Shown: in pieces, positions 16,790-26,236 of the stretch | How positions within the stretch are numbered: the first letter of the stretch is position 1 | Layout: every line of letters starts with the position of its first letter | NCBI GenBank assembly: GCA_964454265.1 | Contig: CAYVXD010000012.1 | Span: forward strand, 1-50,623 | From: JAUWMI01 sp964454265 | Lineage (GTDB): Bacteria; Sumerlaeota; Sumerlaeia; MWCT01; JAUWMI01 | DNA length: 50,623 nucleotides | Direction of reading: 5' to 3' | Made by a program: the position numbers and the translations under genes | The notes under the pieces: model-generated | Seen by the model: the letters and a program-made list of their open reading frames with translations, nothing else | The model's database searches: none | What the model was told of the DNA's origin: nothing

Positions 16790-19700
16790 ATGAAAAAGGC
16801 GCTATGTTTTCTCATCGGTTTTATCATGGCAGTAGCTTCTTATGCTGTAATTGGTGACTCACCAAAAGAAAGCAATTCGACTCATGTACCGGACCCCTCC
16901 GCCCAGCACGCAGTTGCGGCGCAACCCTCCATGACAGTGCCGGGGGGTACTCGTAGCGACGAAGTCCCAGCCTCGGAATATCCGGCGCGAGCGCCAGCAC
17001 CCGATACATCAAGCGCGGATTTCGAGACGGGACCACAAGACTTAATTCTTGGGGATTCGTTTCAAACAAATCCCCGGTTTATGAAACTTGGGCCGATTCA
17101 CATTCGCAACGGACGACTAGTTAGCGTTCCGCTTGGAATGTCTTCCGAAATGACTATTAAGAGCGGAAAAACCGAAACTATCACGTCGGAAATAATTGGC
17201 AAAACTCAACAGACGTTACGCGCTATAGATGAAAGCACAGAAAGAAAGATGGTGGAATCTGGCGGACTGACCGCAACTAGTTCTTTAACCGCCGGCCCTT
17301 TATTAAATAGCGACGCTCTCTCTACCCCTGCCATCGAAATAGCTACCGGTTCAGACGCCAGTTCCGGTCTGGCTGAAGCCGCTGAAGTAATTACACCTAC
17401 TTTATCGCAAGTTTACTACAAAATCAGAATCGAATCTAAGGATGAAATACAACCTTTACTTACGGAAGAGGACGATTTGCCCCTAGATCAAGGGGACGAG
17501 GACACCGTTTGGGTTAGCACGAGCACATTGCACGCGTTGCAGGAAGCAGGGGCATCTTTCGAAATTCTGGGGGGCGTAAATAGATTTACATTTGAAGGTG
17601 ATCAAGGAAAAACCAGAGAGCACAGCGCTTCAGGAATTGTTGTTAATTCCACCGGCAACTTTATCATGTCTTCAGGATCACAGTACTACCTGATTCCAGA
17701 CCTTGGATATAAATGGGTTGGTATGCGAAACACCAGTGGAGCTCCTTCAGGCGCACAAACAACGAACCTGAAATACAGGTTGCGCATTATTAACAACGTT
17801 AATCCAACGGACATCTATTGCGGGGACTACGAGATCTATTTGTCGTCTGAGGCAAGAGGCGGCGCTGTCCCTCATTACTTGGTTTACGACAATCTCGGTG
17901 GGCGAACCGACGGTGGGTATGACGATGACGCTGAAGACGATTACGATATCTACCTCAACTGGCGATCGACATCTCATTTCAACGGAGAAAACCCGAATCA
18001 GTGGTGGTATGTTTATATTAAAGATACTTACAGTGGTGATTATGGTCATTTGCAATACATTGAATTTGATGTTTATTGGGAAACAGCATTAGCGGACCTG
18101 ACGGCGCCGAGTTACCAGGTGGCCGGTACTGATGTAAATGAAGGCGATCCATTCTGGGTGAAGTTCAAGATCCAGAACGATGGTGCAGGCGCGGCGGGTT
18201 CCAGCCACGCCCGAGCCTATCTGTCGGTGGACAATGATTTTGACACCTCGGATGACTACGATTTAGGCGAGAAGTCCGTTCCTGCTCTCAGCGCTGGGGC
18301 TTATACCTGGATTCAGTGGGATTTCAACATGCCGAATCTGGGTTCGGGGGACTATGATATATGGGTGCTGTGTCTGGTTGATAGCCGAGGAGAAGTCCCG
18401 GAAAGCAATGAGAACAACTTATTCAAATCCACAAGCGTCGCTTTCCGAGGCCATGATCCAGTGTATGCGGATCTGACGGCACCAAGTTATCAAGTTGCCG
18501 GGACTGATGTAACTGAAGGCGATCCATTCTGGGTGAAGTTCAAGATCCAGAACGATGGTGCAGGCGCGGCGGGTTCCAGCCACGCCCGAGCGTATCTGTC
18601 AGTGGACAATGATTTTGACACCTCCGATGACTATGACTTGGGAGAGAAGCCTGTTCCCGCACTCAGCCCCGGGTCCTACACTTGGATTCAATGGAACTTC
18701 AACATGCCGGATATTGGTTCAGGGGACTACAATGTATGGGTGCTGTGTCTCGTGGATAGCCGATACGAAGTTCCGGAAAGCAATGAGAACAACTTATACA
18801 AATCAACCATCGTCGCTTTCCGAGGCCATGATCCACCCGCGGATCTGACGGCACCAAGTTATCAAGTTGCCGGGACTGATGTAACTGAAGGCGATCCATT
18901 CTGGGTGAAGTTCAAGATCCAGAACGATGGTGCAGGCGCGGCGGGTTCCAGCCACGCCCGAGCCTATCTGTCGGTGGACAATGATTTTGACACCTCGGAT
19001 GACTACGATTTAGGCGAGAAGTCCGTTCCTGCTCTCAGCGCTGGGGCTTATACCTGGATTCAGTGGGATTTCAACATGCCGGATCTGGGCTCGGGGGATT
19101 ATGATGTATGGGTGCTGTGTCTGGTTGACAGCCGAGGAGAAGTCCCGGAAAGCAATGAGAACAATCTATACAAGTCTACCAGCGCTGCTTTCCAGGCGCA
19201 TGATGTGCTGCTAGCAGACCTGACGGCACCGAGTTACCAGGTGGCCGGTGCTGATGTGAATGAGGGTGATCCGTTCTGGGTAAAGTTCCAGATCCTAAAC
19301 GGTGGGGCAGGTTCAGCGGGCGCCAGCCATGCCCGGGCATATCTATCGCCTGGTGATGATTTTAACACTGGGGACGACTACGATTTAGGCGAGAAGTCCG
19401 TTCCTGCTCTCAGCGCTGGGGCTTATACCTGGATTCAGTGGGATTTCAACATGCCGGATCTGGGCTCGGGGGATTATGATGTATGGGTGCTGTGTCTGGT
19501 TGACAGCCGAGGAGAAGTCCCGGAAAGCAATGAGAACAATCTATACAAATCTACCAACGCTGCTTTCCAAGCGCATGATTCTGGGGGCGAGCCCGATATC
19601 CGTGTTGAGCCAACGATGCTAAATTTTTATGCGATTTGCACCGCAGGACGCCGCCATGTTGATTCTCAAAACAATAAAAACACAATGAATCTCAGGGTGA

Positions 19701-22700
19701 ACGGTGAAGCAAATTTCGAAGCATCAGAAGGATTGCCGAATGGACTAACGTTCGTGTGGGTAGTGTTAAATCCAGAGGCCGATCTCGTGGCTTTGCAAGA
19801 CGCGATTGCTGCCATTGGTGGTGAGTCACGCAGCTTGGCTCCGGAACGGAAAATCTTGGTTGCCATTGACTCGTCAGAGGTACCGAATCTGGCGATGATT
19901 GACGGAGTTGATTCAGTGGAGCCTTATGTCACACAAGATCTCGGTGGTGACCCGAACGCGGGTGGTATCCCTGGTTTCGGCCATAGGCCTCCAACATCCC
20001 AAGAACTTGAATATATTATGAGGATCTATGAGGAAGTGTACCAAATTCAACCGAACATGTTGTCCATTGAAAGAGCAAGGTTACAGGGGATGGAAGAAAC
20101 ACCTGTGTCGGCAGACAATACGATTTCTCAGTACTTTCCCCCAATCCGAAGCCAGGGTACACAAGGCTCCTGCACGGCGTTTGCCTCGTGCTATTATTAC
20201 AATACATACACGCAGGCCCAGGATGAGAACCTCACAGTGTCTAATGGCGATAACGACCACATCAACAGCCCGGCTTTCATGTATCCTTTGGTAAATGACG
20301 GAGTAGATGCGGGAGCGGTAACCGCTCTAGTAGTTGCACGTATTAGTGAGGTCGGGTGTTGCAACTGGACACTTAAACCCTACTCCTCGAGCGACTGGAC
20401 TTCTTGGCCTTCCGAAGCAGCCTGGATTGAAGCCTTGAAGAGACGGACCGCCGGATCCCATAACATTAATGGATCCACCGATGCTGGGATTGCTGCTATT
20501 AAACAGCATCTGGCAAACGGCCATGTTGCTGTAACTCGGACTGATGTTTATACTAATTGGCACCCTACATTCCATGATAATGAAGGGCGGGGAATCCAAA
20601 ACGGGGTGCTCTTCTCTCATGACGGGGAAACGCGAGTAGGCGGCCATGCTATGACAATTTCCGGCTATGATGACAATCGACCTTATAATGACGGCACCAC
20701 CACTCGATACGGTGCATTTCTAATTGCGAATTCTTGGGGAAGCACATGGGGGACGTTCAACAGCACAGGTGCCGGAAGCCGTGGTTATATGTGGGTGGCC
20801 TATGATTACTTCAAGACAGATAACGGTTGTTTCGGAATTGCATATTATAATGATGATCGTGACAACTATCGCTCTAGACTTTATGCCGTCGCCGGGCTCA
20901 ATCACGCGGAGCGGGGTCGAATTAGTTACAGCGGGGGGATTGGCTCCACCTCGAGTCCTGCTTGGAGCTCCTACAAACCGATCGATCAAGACGGCGGGAA
21001 TTCTTTGAGTATAACCGACAGCAAGCGCGTGGCCGTTGATCTTACTGAGGGCATTCCATCAATCTCGGACTACGACAACATCTCATTATTCGTCAAGTGC
21101 AGCGTCTCCTCATCGGCCAGCTCAAATGGAACAATCACAAGCGCCGATTTCTTTTATGATTTCGACAGCGACGGAAGCTTCCAAAGCGTCTCCTCCGCCG
21201 ATCCCACCGTAACAATAACGCCTGGCAGCAGTGGTTACGCGACGGTGAACTTCGCTGCCGACACCAATTCAAAGATCTTCGTTATCTACAACGACGGAAC
21301 CGCGGACCTGCATGTAACCGACATTGCGCCCCGGGATGGTGAAATCTGGCTGATCTGGTCACCCGATCCGAATCCCGGACCACCTATAACTATTCCGCCG
21401 GGAGGCTCGCAAACTGTCACGGTTACGGTCGACCCCTGTCTTGCCGGGGGAGGCACGCATGATGACCGACTGCTGATTTACAGCAACGATCCTCCAAATC
21501 CTTATCCTGACGCTGTTTACATTTGGCTTGAAGTTCCGACGCCCACACCCACGCCCACTCCTACACCTACCCCAACTCCCACTGCGACCCCGACCATAAC
21601 ACCTACACCCACTCCTACACCAACAGTCACCCCGACACCTACGCCGACCGTAACTCCGACCCCAACACCAACAGCTACACCTACTCCTACGCCAACTCAT
21701 TTTGTTCCGGTAGAGCCGACAGGTAGATCACAGCCTGTATACATAGTGGATGCCACCATTCGTGGAGTATCCCTGGAGCCCAGTGATGAAGTAGGCTTAT
21801 TTGATGTGCCGGATGGAAGTGAATTATGTGTTGGTGCTGATGTAATACAAACTCTACCGATGGCAGACCCAATAACAGTATGGATAGAATATCAGCCGCC
21901 GGTGGGTGACAAGCTGCCCGGTGCTGTGGAAGGCCACTTGATGCAATTTAAGATATGGGATAGCAGTGAGTCAAGGGAATACACAGCACGAGTAACAGAA
22001 GTGGTATCGGGTCCAGATCCGCCAGTGTATCAAGAGGGGGTACCTGTGGCAGTCAAAATAGCGGCATATGTACAGGAGATAGTGTTGCACGAAGGCCGTC
22101 TAGACTGGATTTCGTTTAATGTAGAGCCCTTCAATCCTGATGTAGCAGCTATATTCCAGAACATTCTGAACCTTGTTATCGTGCAGGATGACCAAGGTGG
22201 TGTTTACATACCTCCTGATATTATTTATCCGGGTCATCCAGGGACTAATACCATAGGTGACGTTGTTCCGTGTGAAGGCTATCAAGTATTCATTCTGCGA
22301 ACTGGAGAACAACTTCTGGAAGTAGAGGGTACTCCGATAGATCCATGCCAGATAGTTTGTACTGCCCGGGGTGGTTTGCTCGACTGGTTTGGGTATCCAC
22401 TGCAAGAAGCTCACCCGATAGCCGAGATATTTAACGACACCACTAACGCGAATTTGTATAACTGCTTGATAATAATTATGAATGATCAGGGTCAATACTA
22501 CATACCGCCTGATGTTATTTATCCTGGCCATCCAGGGACGAATACGATTGGGAATATGCAACCAGGGGAAGGCTACAAGTTGTACCAGATCTGTGGAGAT
22601 GTGGCATTTAGCTACTGTGGTATTTTCCTATTAGCTGATCCGGGCAAAGGAGAAAAGGAAGGACAATCTCTGGCTCTCGAAGAAATCAAAGATGAAGATA

Positions 22701-24679
22701 TTGAAACCGATTCGATTCACTTTGTCCCTGTGAGCCCAACAGGTAAGAGCCAACCTGCATATATTGTGAATATTACCGGTATTGACGTAGAATTGGGCTT
22801 AGATGAGGTGGGTATATTTGACATACCGGAAACGTCTGAGCTCTGTGTGGGAGCAGATATGATAACGGCGCTGCCAGCAGTTAATCCGATAACGGTGTGG
22901 TTAGAGTATCAACCGCCCGTAGGAGATAAGCTGCCGGGAGCGGTCGAGGGTCATGAGATGATATTTAAGTTTTGGGATGCAAGCGCGGCTCAAGAATATC
23001 CGGCAACGTATGAAAAGATAGGTGGTGGTGATGCATTATTCCAGGAGGGTGTGCCAGTGGCAGTTAACCTTACTCTCGTGACACCTACTCCTACGCCAAC
23101 AGCTACACCTACCCCAACTCCCACTGCGACCCCGACCATAACACCTACACCCACTCCTACACCAACAGTCACCCCGACACCTACGCCGACACCTACGCCA
23201 ACTGTAACACCCATTGGTTTTTGCGATATAGAGATTACTGGCACTGTTTATAACGCAAGCACTTCGGATCCTTTGGAAAATGCTAAGGTTTTCCAGCAGT
23301 ATTACGACTACTTTGGCATTCCTTGGCGTTCTCAAGAAACATTCACATCAATGGATGGCTCATATGAAATATGGTGGTATGGTGTTCAGGGCGGAGGGAG
23401 AATAGTGTCGGTTGTTTCAAAAGATGAGTATACAACAGAAACAGAGCAACGAACAATATCAGCTATTCACGGAAGTCCTCAGCACTGGCAATGGGACTTC
23501 TATTTGACCCCGATTGTAACTCCCACCCCAACTCCTACTCCAACAATAACGCCCACACCGACACCGTCACCAACGCCTTCACCAACACCGACCTCAACGC
23601 CTACGCCGGTTGTTCTTGCTGTAGAGGACAGCTATGGGTGTCCGGGCACAACGAATGTTCCTATTCAGATTAGTCTGGATAATACTATGAGTGTGAAGGG
23701 TGTTCAGTTAACCCTGTGTGATGTCCCGGATCTATTGACGCTAGGTTCTCAGGATCCTGCGCCAGATCCCGTCCGGGCGCCGGAGTTTCTGGTGGCTGCT
23801 AATGATGTTTGTGGCTGTGTGGAGGTGCTTATGGTCTCCCTCACTGGTGATCTCATAGCTCCGGGAACTGGTCCAATTTTCACTCTGTATTACGACGTAG
23901 ACCCGGGTGCTCCGGTGTGTAGCGATATCAGTATGCAACTTACCGACTACAATGTCTCTGATGAGAATCTTAATCCTCTTCTGGTGATTCCTGAAGATGG
24001 TATTTTTAAAGTTGGGGTCAAGGGAGATCTGGATGGCGACTGTGATTGTGACTTGTTTGACGTCCTGCTCCAGATTGATATCGTTCTTGAAAAGATATCG
24101 CCGACGCCTTGCCAGATGTGGGCAGGAGATATGGACGATGACGGTGATATTGACCTGTTTGATATTTTGGCGCTGATTGATTGTATACTGGGTAAGACAC
24201 TATGTGCATGTGCATCTGGCGGAGCTGTCGCTCCAGAAGGAGAACGTGAGGCTGAAGCGCCGGGAGAGACAGAGGAATTGATCCTCGAAAATGAGACAAA
24301 TACCCTGAGCATCCCTGTTGAGCTGAGTAATAAAGACCCAGTGAAGGGGCTGTTTTTCGTAATGCCTCACATTCCTGAAGGCTTGAACTTGCAAGCTATC
24401 AGACTTGCCGAGGGCCTTGAAGGCTTTCATGTGGACTTCAATCAGGTAGGTCGGGATGTCAAAGTAATTTTGGTATCCATCGGGAGTGAGCTCATTGCTG
24501 CTGGCGATGGCCCGATTATGGACCTGGTGTTTGAAGCATCTGGAAAGAAGATCCGTGGCCGGCGCGGCTTTGCTCTGTTAAAGAACATCCAGGCTGCTGG
24601 CGAGGAGAATGATCCAGTAAATATAAAACTAAATATTCAACCAGTAAAGGCAAAACCAAGGATTGACTATCGCAGATGA
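16790..24679 (+). CDS. Giant secreted papain-like (C1A) protease with CARDB, PT linkers, cohesin-like and dockerin domains
   Basis: 2629 residues from the ATG at 16790, preceded by AAAGGAGG; an ATG 27 bases upstream lies before that site. Residues 1-22 are a signal peptide. A P-domain-like region (~270-430) precedes four CARDB repeats (~435-931). Residues ~960-1060 resemble a protease propeptide. The peptidase (~1100-1375) has Gln1122, catalytic Cys1128 in QGSCTAFA, His1286 in GGHAMTISGYDD and Asn1314 in IANSWGSTWG. The usual CGSC is QGSC, so one disulfide cysteine is absent. Three Pro-Thr linkers follow (21536-21697, 23081-23212, ~23519-23609). Between them lie two copies of an HFVPV...DEVGIFD...VEGH...FKIWD domain and a carboxypeptidase-regulatory-like domain. 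Then come a cohesin-like domain (~2273-2410), a dockerin (~2412-2472, loops GDLDGDCDCDLFD and GDMDDDGDIDLFD) and a second cohesin-like domain. No PEP-CTERM or LPxTG tail is seen. Probably an extracellular proteolytic scaffold. Confidence 0.92.
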   Translation: MKKALCFLIGFIMAVASYAVIGDSPKESNSTHVPDPSAQHAVAAQPSMTVPGGTRSDEVPASEYPARAPAPDTSSADFETGPQDLILGDSFQTNPRFMKLGPIHIRNGRLVSVPLGMSSEMTIKSGKTETITSEIIGKTQQTLRAIDESTERKMVESGGLTATSSLTAGPLLNSDALSTPAIEIATGSDASSGLAEAAEVITPTLSQVYYKIRIESKDEIQPLLTEEDDLPLDQGDEDTVWVSTSTLHALQEAGASFEILGGVNRFTFEGDQGKTREHSASGIVVNSTGNFIMSSGSQYYLIPDLGYKWVGMRNTSGAPSGAQTTNLKYRLRIINNVNPTDIYCGDYEIYLSSEARGGAVPHYLVYDNLGGRTDGGYDDDAEDDYDIYLNWRSTSHFNGENPNQWWYVYIKDTYSGDYGHLQYIEFDVYWETALADLTAPSYQVAGTDVNEGDPFWVKFKIQNDGAGAAGSSHARAYLSVDNDFDTSDDYDLGEKSVPALSAGAYTWIQWDFNMPNLGSGDYDIWVLCLVDSRGEVPESNENNLFKSTSVAFRGHDPVYADLTAPSYQVAGTDVTEGDPFWVKFKIQNDGAGAAGSSHARAYLSVDNDFDTSDDYDLGEKPVPALSPGSYTWIQWNFNMPDIGSGDYNVWVLCLVDSRYEVPESNENNLYKSTIVAFRGHDPPADLTAPSYQVAGTDVTEGDPFWVKFKIQNDGAGAAGSSHARAYLSVDNDFDTSDDYDLGEKSVPALSAGAYTWIQWDFNMPDLGSGDYDVWVLCLVDSRGEVPESNENNLYKSTSAAFQAHDVLLADLTAPSYQVAGADVNEGDPFWVKFQILNGGAGSAGASHARAYLSPGDDFNTGDDYDLGEKSVPALSAGAYTWIQWDFNMPDLGSGDYDVWVLCLVDSRGEVPESNENNLYKSTNAAFQAHDSGGEPDIRVEPTMLNFYAICTAGRRHVDSQNNKNTMNLRVNGEANFEASEGLPNGLTFVWVVLNPEADLVALQDAIAAIGGESRSLAPERKILVAIDSSEVPNLAMIDGVDSVEPYVTQDLGGDPNAGGIPGFGHRPPTSQELEYIMRIYEEVYQIQPNMLSIERARLQGMEETPVSADNTISQYFPPIRSQGTQGSCTAFASCYYYNTYTQAQDENLTVSNGDNDHINSPAFMYPLVNDGVDAGAVTALVVARISEVGCCNWTLKPYSSSDWTSWPSEAAWIEALKRRTAGSHNINGSTDAGIAAIKQHLANGHVAVTRTDVYTNWHPTFHDNEGRGIQNGVLFSHDGETRVGGHAMTISGYDDNRPYNDGTTTRYGAFLIANSWGSTWGTFNSTGAGSRGYMWVAYDYFKTDNGCFGIAYYNDDRDNYRSRLYAVAGLNHAERGRISYSGGIGSTSSPAWSSYKPIDQDGGNSLSITDSKRVAVDLTEGIPSISDYDNISLFVKCSVSSSASSNGTITSADFFYDFDSDGSFQSVSSADPTVTITPGSSGYATVNFAADTNSKIFVIYNDGTADLHVTDIAPRDGEIWLIWSPDPNPGPPITIPPGGSQTVTVTVDPCLAGGGTHDDRLLIYSNDPPNPYPDAVYIWLEVPTPTPTPTPTPTPTPTATPTITPTPTPTPTVTPTPTPTVTPTPTPTATPTPTPTHFVPVEPTGRSQPVYIVDATIRGVSLEPSDEVGLFDVPDGSELCVGADVIQTLPMADPITVWIEYQPPVGDKLPGAVEGHLMQFKIWDSSESREYTARVTEVVSGPDPPVYQEGVPVAVKIAAYVQEIVLHEGRLDWISFNVEPFNPDVAAIFQNILNLVIVQDDQGGVYIPPDIIYPGHPGTNTIGDVVPCEGYQVFILRTGEQLLEVEGTPIDPCQIVCTARGGLLDWFGYPLQEAHPIAEIFNDTTNANLYNCLIIIMNDQGQYYIPPDVIYPGHPGTNTIGNMQPGEGYKLYQICGDVAFSYCGIFLLADPGKGEKEGQSLALEEIKDEDIETDSIHFVPVSPTGKSQPAYIVNITGIDVELGLDEVGIFDIPETSELCVGADMITALPAVNPITVWLEYQPPVGDKLPGAVEGHEMIFKFWDASAAQEYPATYEKIGGGDALFQEGVPVAVNLTLVTPTPTPTATPTPTPTATPTITPTPTPTPTVTPTPTPTPTPTVTPIGFCDIEITGTVYNASTSDPLENAKVFQQYYDYFGIPWRSQETFTSMDGSYEIWWYGVQGGGRIVSVVSKDEYTTETEQRTISAIHGSPQHWQWDFYLTPIVTPTPTPTPTITPTPTPSPTPSPTPTSTPTPVVLAVEDSYGCPGTTNVPIQISLDNTMSVKGVQLTLCDVPDLLTLGSQDPAPDPVRAPEFLVAANDVCGCVEVLMVSLTGDLIAPGTGPIFTLYYDVDPGAPVCSDISMQLTDYNVSDENLNPLLVIPEDGIFKVGVKGDLDGDCDCDLFDVLLQIDIVLEKISPTPCQMWAGDMDDDGDIDLFDILALIDCILGKTLCACASGGAVAPEGEREAEAPGETEELILENETNTLSIPVELSNKDPVKGLFFVMPHIPEGLNLQAIRLAEGLEGFHVDFNQVGRDVKVILVSIGSELIAAGDGPIMDLVFEASGKKIRGRRGFALLKNIQAAGEENDPVNIKLNIQPVKAKPRIDYRR
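18092..19582 (+). repeat. Four tandem CARDB-coding repeats of 372-375 bp
   Basis: Units begin at 18092, 18467, 18839 and 19214, each with GCG/GCA-GAC/GAT-CTG-ACG. Each encodes ADLTAPSYQVAG...DPFWVKF...VPESNENNL. Long nucleotide blocks are identical between units 1, 2 and 3, and other blocks between 1, 3 and 4. This mosaic points to recent duplication and conversion. Confidence 0.93.
21536..21697 (+). repeat. Pro-Thr linker repeat 1
   Basis: About 54 codons of alternating Pro and Thr with occasional Ala, Val and Ile. It shares a long identical nucleotide segment with linker 2 at 23081-23212. Such linkers separate domains in secreted multi-domain proteins and are often O-glycosylated. Confidence 0.9.
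23081..23212 (+). repeat. Pro-Thr linker repeat 2
   Basis: About 44 codons of Pro-Thr repeat between the second HFVPV domain and the carboxypeptidase-regulatory-like domain. The near-identity with linker 1 suggests the linker plus HFVPV block was duplicated as a unit. Confidence 0.9.
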
Positions 24680-24778
24680 GATTCAGGATGAATTAACGAT
24701 GTGGCCTGCATAGCAAACACAGCCAATTCTTGATAAAAGCAAACGCGTTTCTAACACCTTACCTTTGTTGTGCGCATT

Positions 24779-24808
24779 TGTAGGGGCAGGTTTGAAACCT
24801 GCCCCTAC
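24779..24808. repeat. Dispersed palindrome, GCAGGTTTGAAACCTGC core
   Basis: Perfect arms TGTAGGGGCAGGTTT and AAACCTGCCCCTAC around a central G. The same core, with one change, recurs at 37147-37177. Confidence 0.85.
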
Positions 24809-24832
24809 TTCTCTTTTTTCAGAACATCTCTG

Positions 24833-24922
24833 CTATTCATGGAGTTCAAGAAGCTCGGTATATACTTCGACTGTGCGCTCAATCATGCGGTCGAATGCGA
24901 AATGGGTAAGTACGTGTTCTCG
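24833..24922 (-). pseudogene. 3'-end remnant of a GT4 glycosyltransferase gene
   Basis: On the minus strand this encodes REHVLTHFAFDRMIERT and ends YTELLELHE before a TAG. The intact GT4 at 26406 ends REHVLTHFAFDRMIDRT, so this is a copy of its last ~29 codons. The nucleotide match is about 48 of 50 in the best part. Its 5' side stops at the edge of the 126-bp repeat, at GCGGCGGGC, a sequence also present in the intact gene. Confidence 0.75.
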
Positions 24923-25047
24923 CCCGCGGCGGGCGCTAACATGCGTCATTGCAAAGCAAAATATGCTAGCACACTAACCATTACCCGCTCGCGAAGTCAA
25001 CGGTTCTTTCCGCTTCGCACAAGACACCCGTGAAAATCATAGCTCCT
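24922..25047. repeat. 126-bp direct repeat, copy B
   Basis: Second copy of the sequence at 15841-15966, same orientation. It abuts the glycosyltransferase remnant on its left and ends 52 bp before the radical SAM stop at 25099. Confidence 0.85.
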
Positions 25048-25098
25048 AGTTTTTGACCAGACATACTGATGTGCCAACAATCTCTTTTTTATATTTCA

Positions 25099-26169
25099 TC
25101 AAATTCTCAGCTTGTACCTTAGCATTTCAAGCCGAAGTTCATAATCAAGCGGATGGGGGTCGGCCCAGATGCGCTCGCAGTCCTTGCAGAGAGCAAATTT
25201 CTCAATCTCCTTTCTGTGCATTGCTGCGCGAAAGCGTTGGAAATTTGCGTTATTCCAGAGCTCATACAGATTTTCTTTCTTTATATCGCCCAGAATATTC
25301 GCATTATCTAGGTCGCCACAGCAGGTAACTGCCTCACCTTTCCAATTAAATGTTAAATCTCTATAGGGAACATCGCATACCCAGCGTTTGCCTTTACAAT
25401 GAGATGGAGAAACATACTCAGTGCCATCCATTACTCCGCTCCATGCATGGGCAAGGATGGTTTTAAATTCATCAACCGGAAGATCTCTAAATTTTTCTTC
25501 AAGTAGATCTCTTTTTTCATATAACGGACGGCGATTATGACGGCCTTTCTCATAAGCCTCAATATTCTGAACTATTGCACGAGGAAAAGGTGAGCAACGC
25601 TTTTGCTTCATTCTAAGAAATGTGCGAATGTTCTCTACCACCTTAAAAAAATCCGCTCCTGTTCGCAGCATTTCATACTCTTGCACAGTTCTTCCGTCAA
25701 AACTGAAACTTATCTCGTACAGCCCGGCGTTAATGATTTTTTCCGACATTTCAGCAGTCAGGTTCGTGGCATTAGTGTGCACTGTGGCTTTTACGCCATG
25801 TTGGGCACAAATTCGGATAAGCCCATCTATTTGCGGATGCAGCAGCGGTTCGCCGGCGAGCCATAAGCCAAATGTTTTCGGGGTATGTTTAAGTTCAGAG
25901 ACTATTTTTATAAGAACGGCGTGGTCGAGAAAGCCTTTTTCACTTTTTGTCAGTCCCACTCCGGTGGGGCACATCGGGCACTTCAAATTGCACACATTTG
26001 TCGGGTCGACAAAGATATTTATGGGGCCATAGTCCAGAACTGTCTTTCTTCGATTTCTGGCTTTTACCCAAGATCGGTCTCTATCTTTCAAATTTTTTTT
26101 GACTGCCCTTGTAAAATGCTGAGCTTTCCACAGGGCATTTCTCAATTTTGTTTTAAAATAGTTGGCCAT
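25099..26169 (-). CDS. Radical SAM/SPASM protein
   Basis: 356 residues. The N-terminus is basic and helical. The SAM-cluster motif is C60-NLK-C64-PM-C67, followed by LWLAGEPLLHP, the SAM-binding GEP stretch, and VTVHTNA-type and ISFSFDG strands. The C-terminus contains CKGKRWVC, VTCCGD and CKDCERIW, the auxiliary cluster ligands of SPASM domains, and 'NILGDIKKENLYELWNNANFQRFRAAM', a segment seen in many sugar- or peptide-modifying members. It lies between the giant protease and a GT4 gene, so modification of surface glycans or exported peptides is plausible. It differs from the radical SAM gene at 7991 in length of spacing and is not a recent copy. Confidence 0.9.
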   Translation of the reverse strand: MANYFKTKLRNALWKAQHFTRAVKKNLKDRDRSWVKARNRRKTVLDYGPINIFVDPTNVCNLKCPMCPTGVGLTKSEKGFLDHAVLIKIVSELKHTPKTFGLWLAGEPLLHPQIDGLIRICAQHGVKATVHTNATNLTAEMSEKIINAGLYEISFSFDGRTVQEYEMLRTGADFFKVVENIRTFLRMKQKRCSPFPRAIVQNIEAYEKGRHNRRPLYEKRDLLEEKFRDLPVDEFKTILAHAWSGVMDGTEYVSPSHCKGKRWVCDVPYRDLTFNWKGEAVTCCGDLDNANILGDIKKENLYELWNNANFQRFRAAMHRKEIEKFALCKDCERIWADPHPLDYELRLEMLRYKLRI

Positions 26170-26236
26170 AATTAATGAGACTGAATTGCGATATAATATG
26201 AAAAGGATTAAATGAAAAACACAAGTGATCTTTAAC

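Larger units (their letters stand above)
24680..25098. other. Non-coding stretch after the giant protease gene
   Basis: No intact gene. In order it holds a GTAGGGGC palindrome, the glycosyltransferase remnant at 24833 and copy B of the 126-bp repeat. No clear terminator with a T-run was seen directly after the stop. Confidence 0.5.

Noticed and set aside
22990..23335. Minus-strand Val/Gly- and Arg-rich frames opposite PT linker 2
   Set aside because: They are mirror images of the Pro-Thr repeat and have no start signal or family match.
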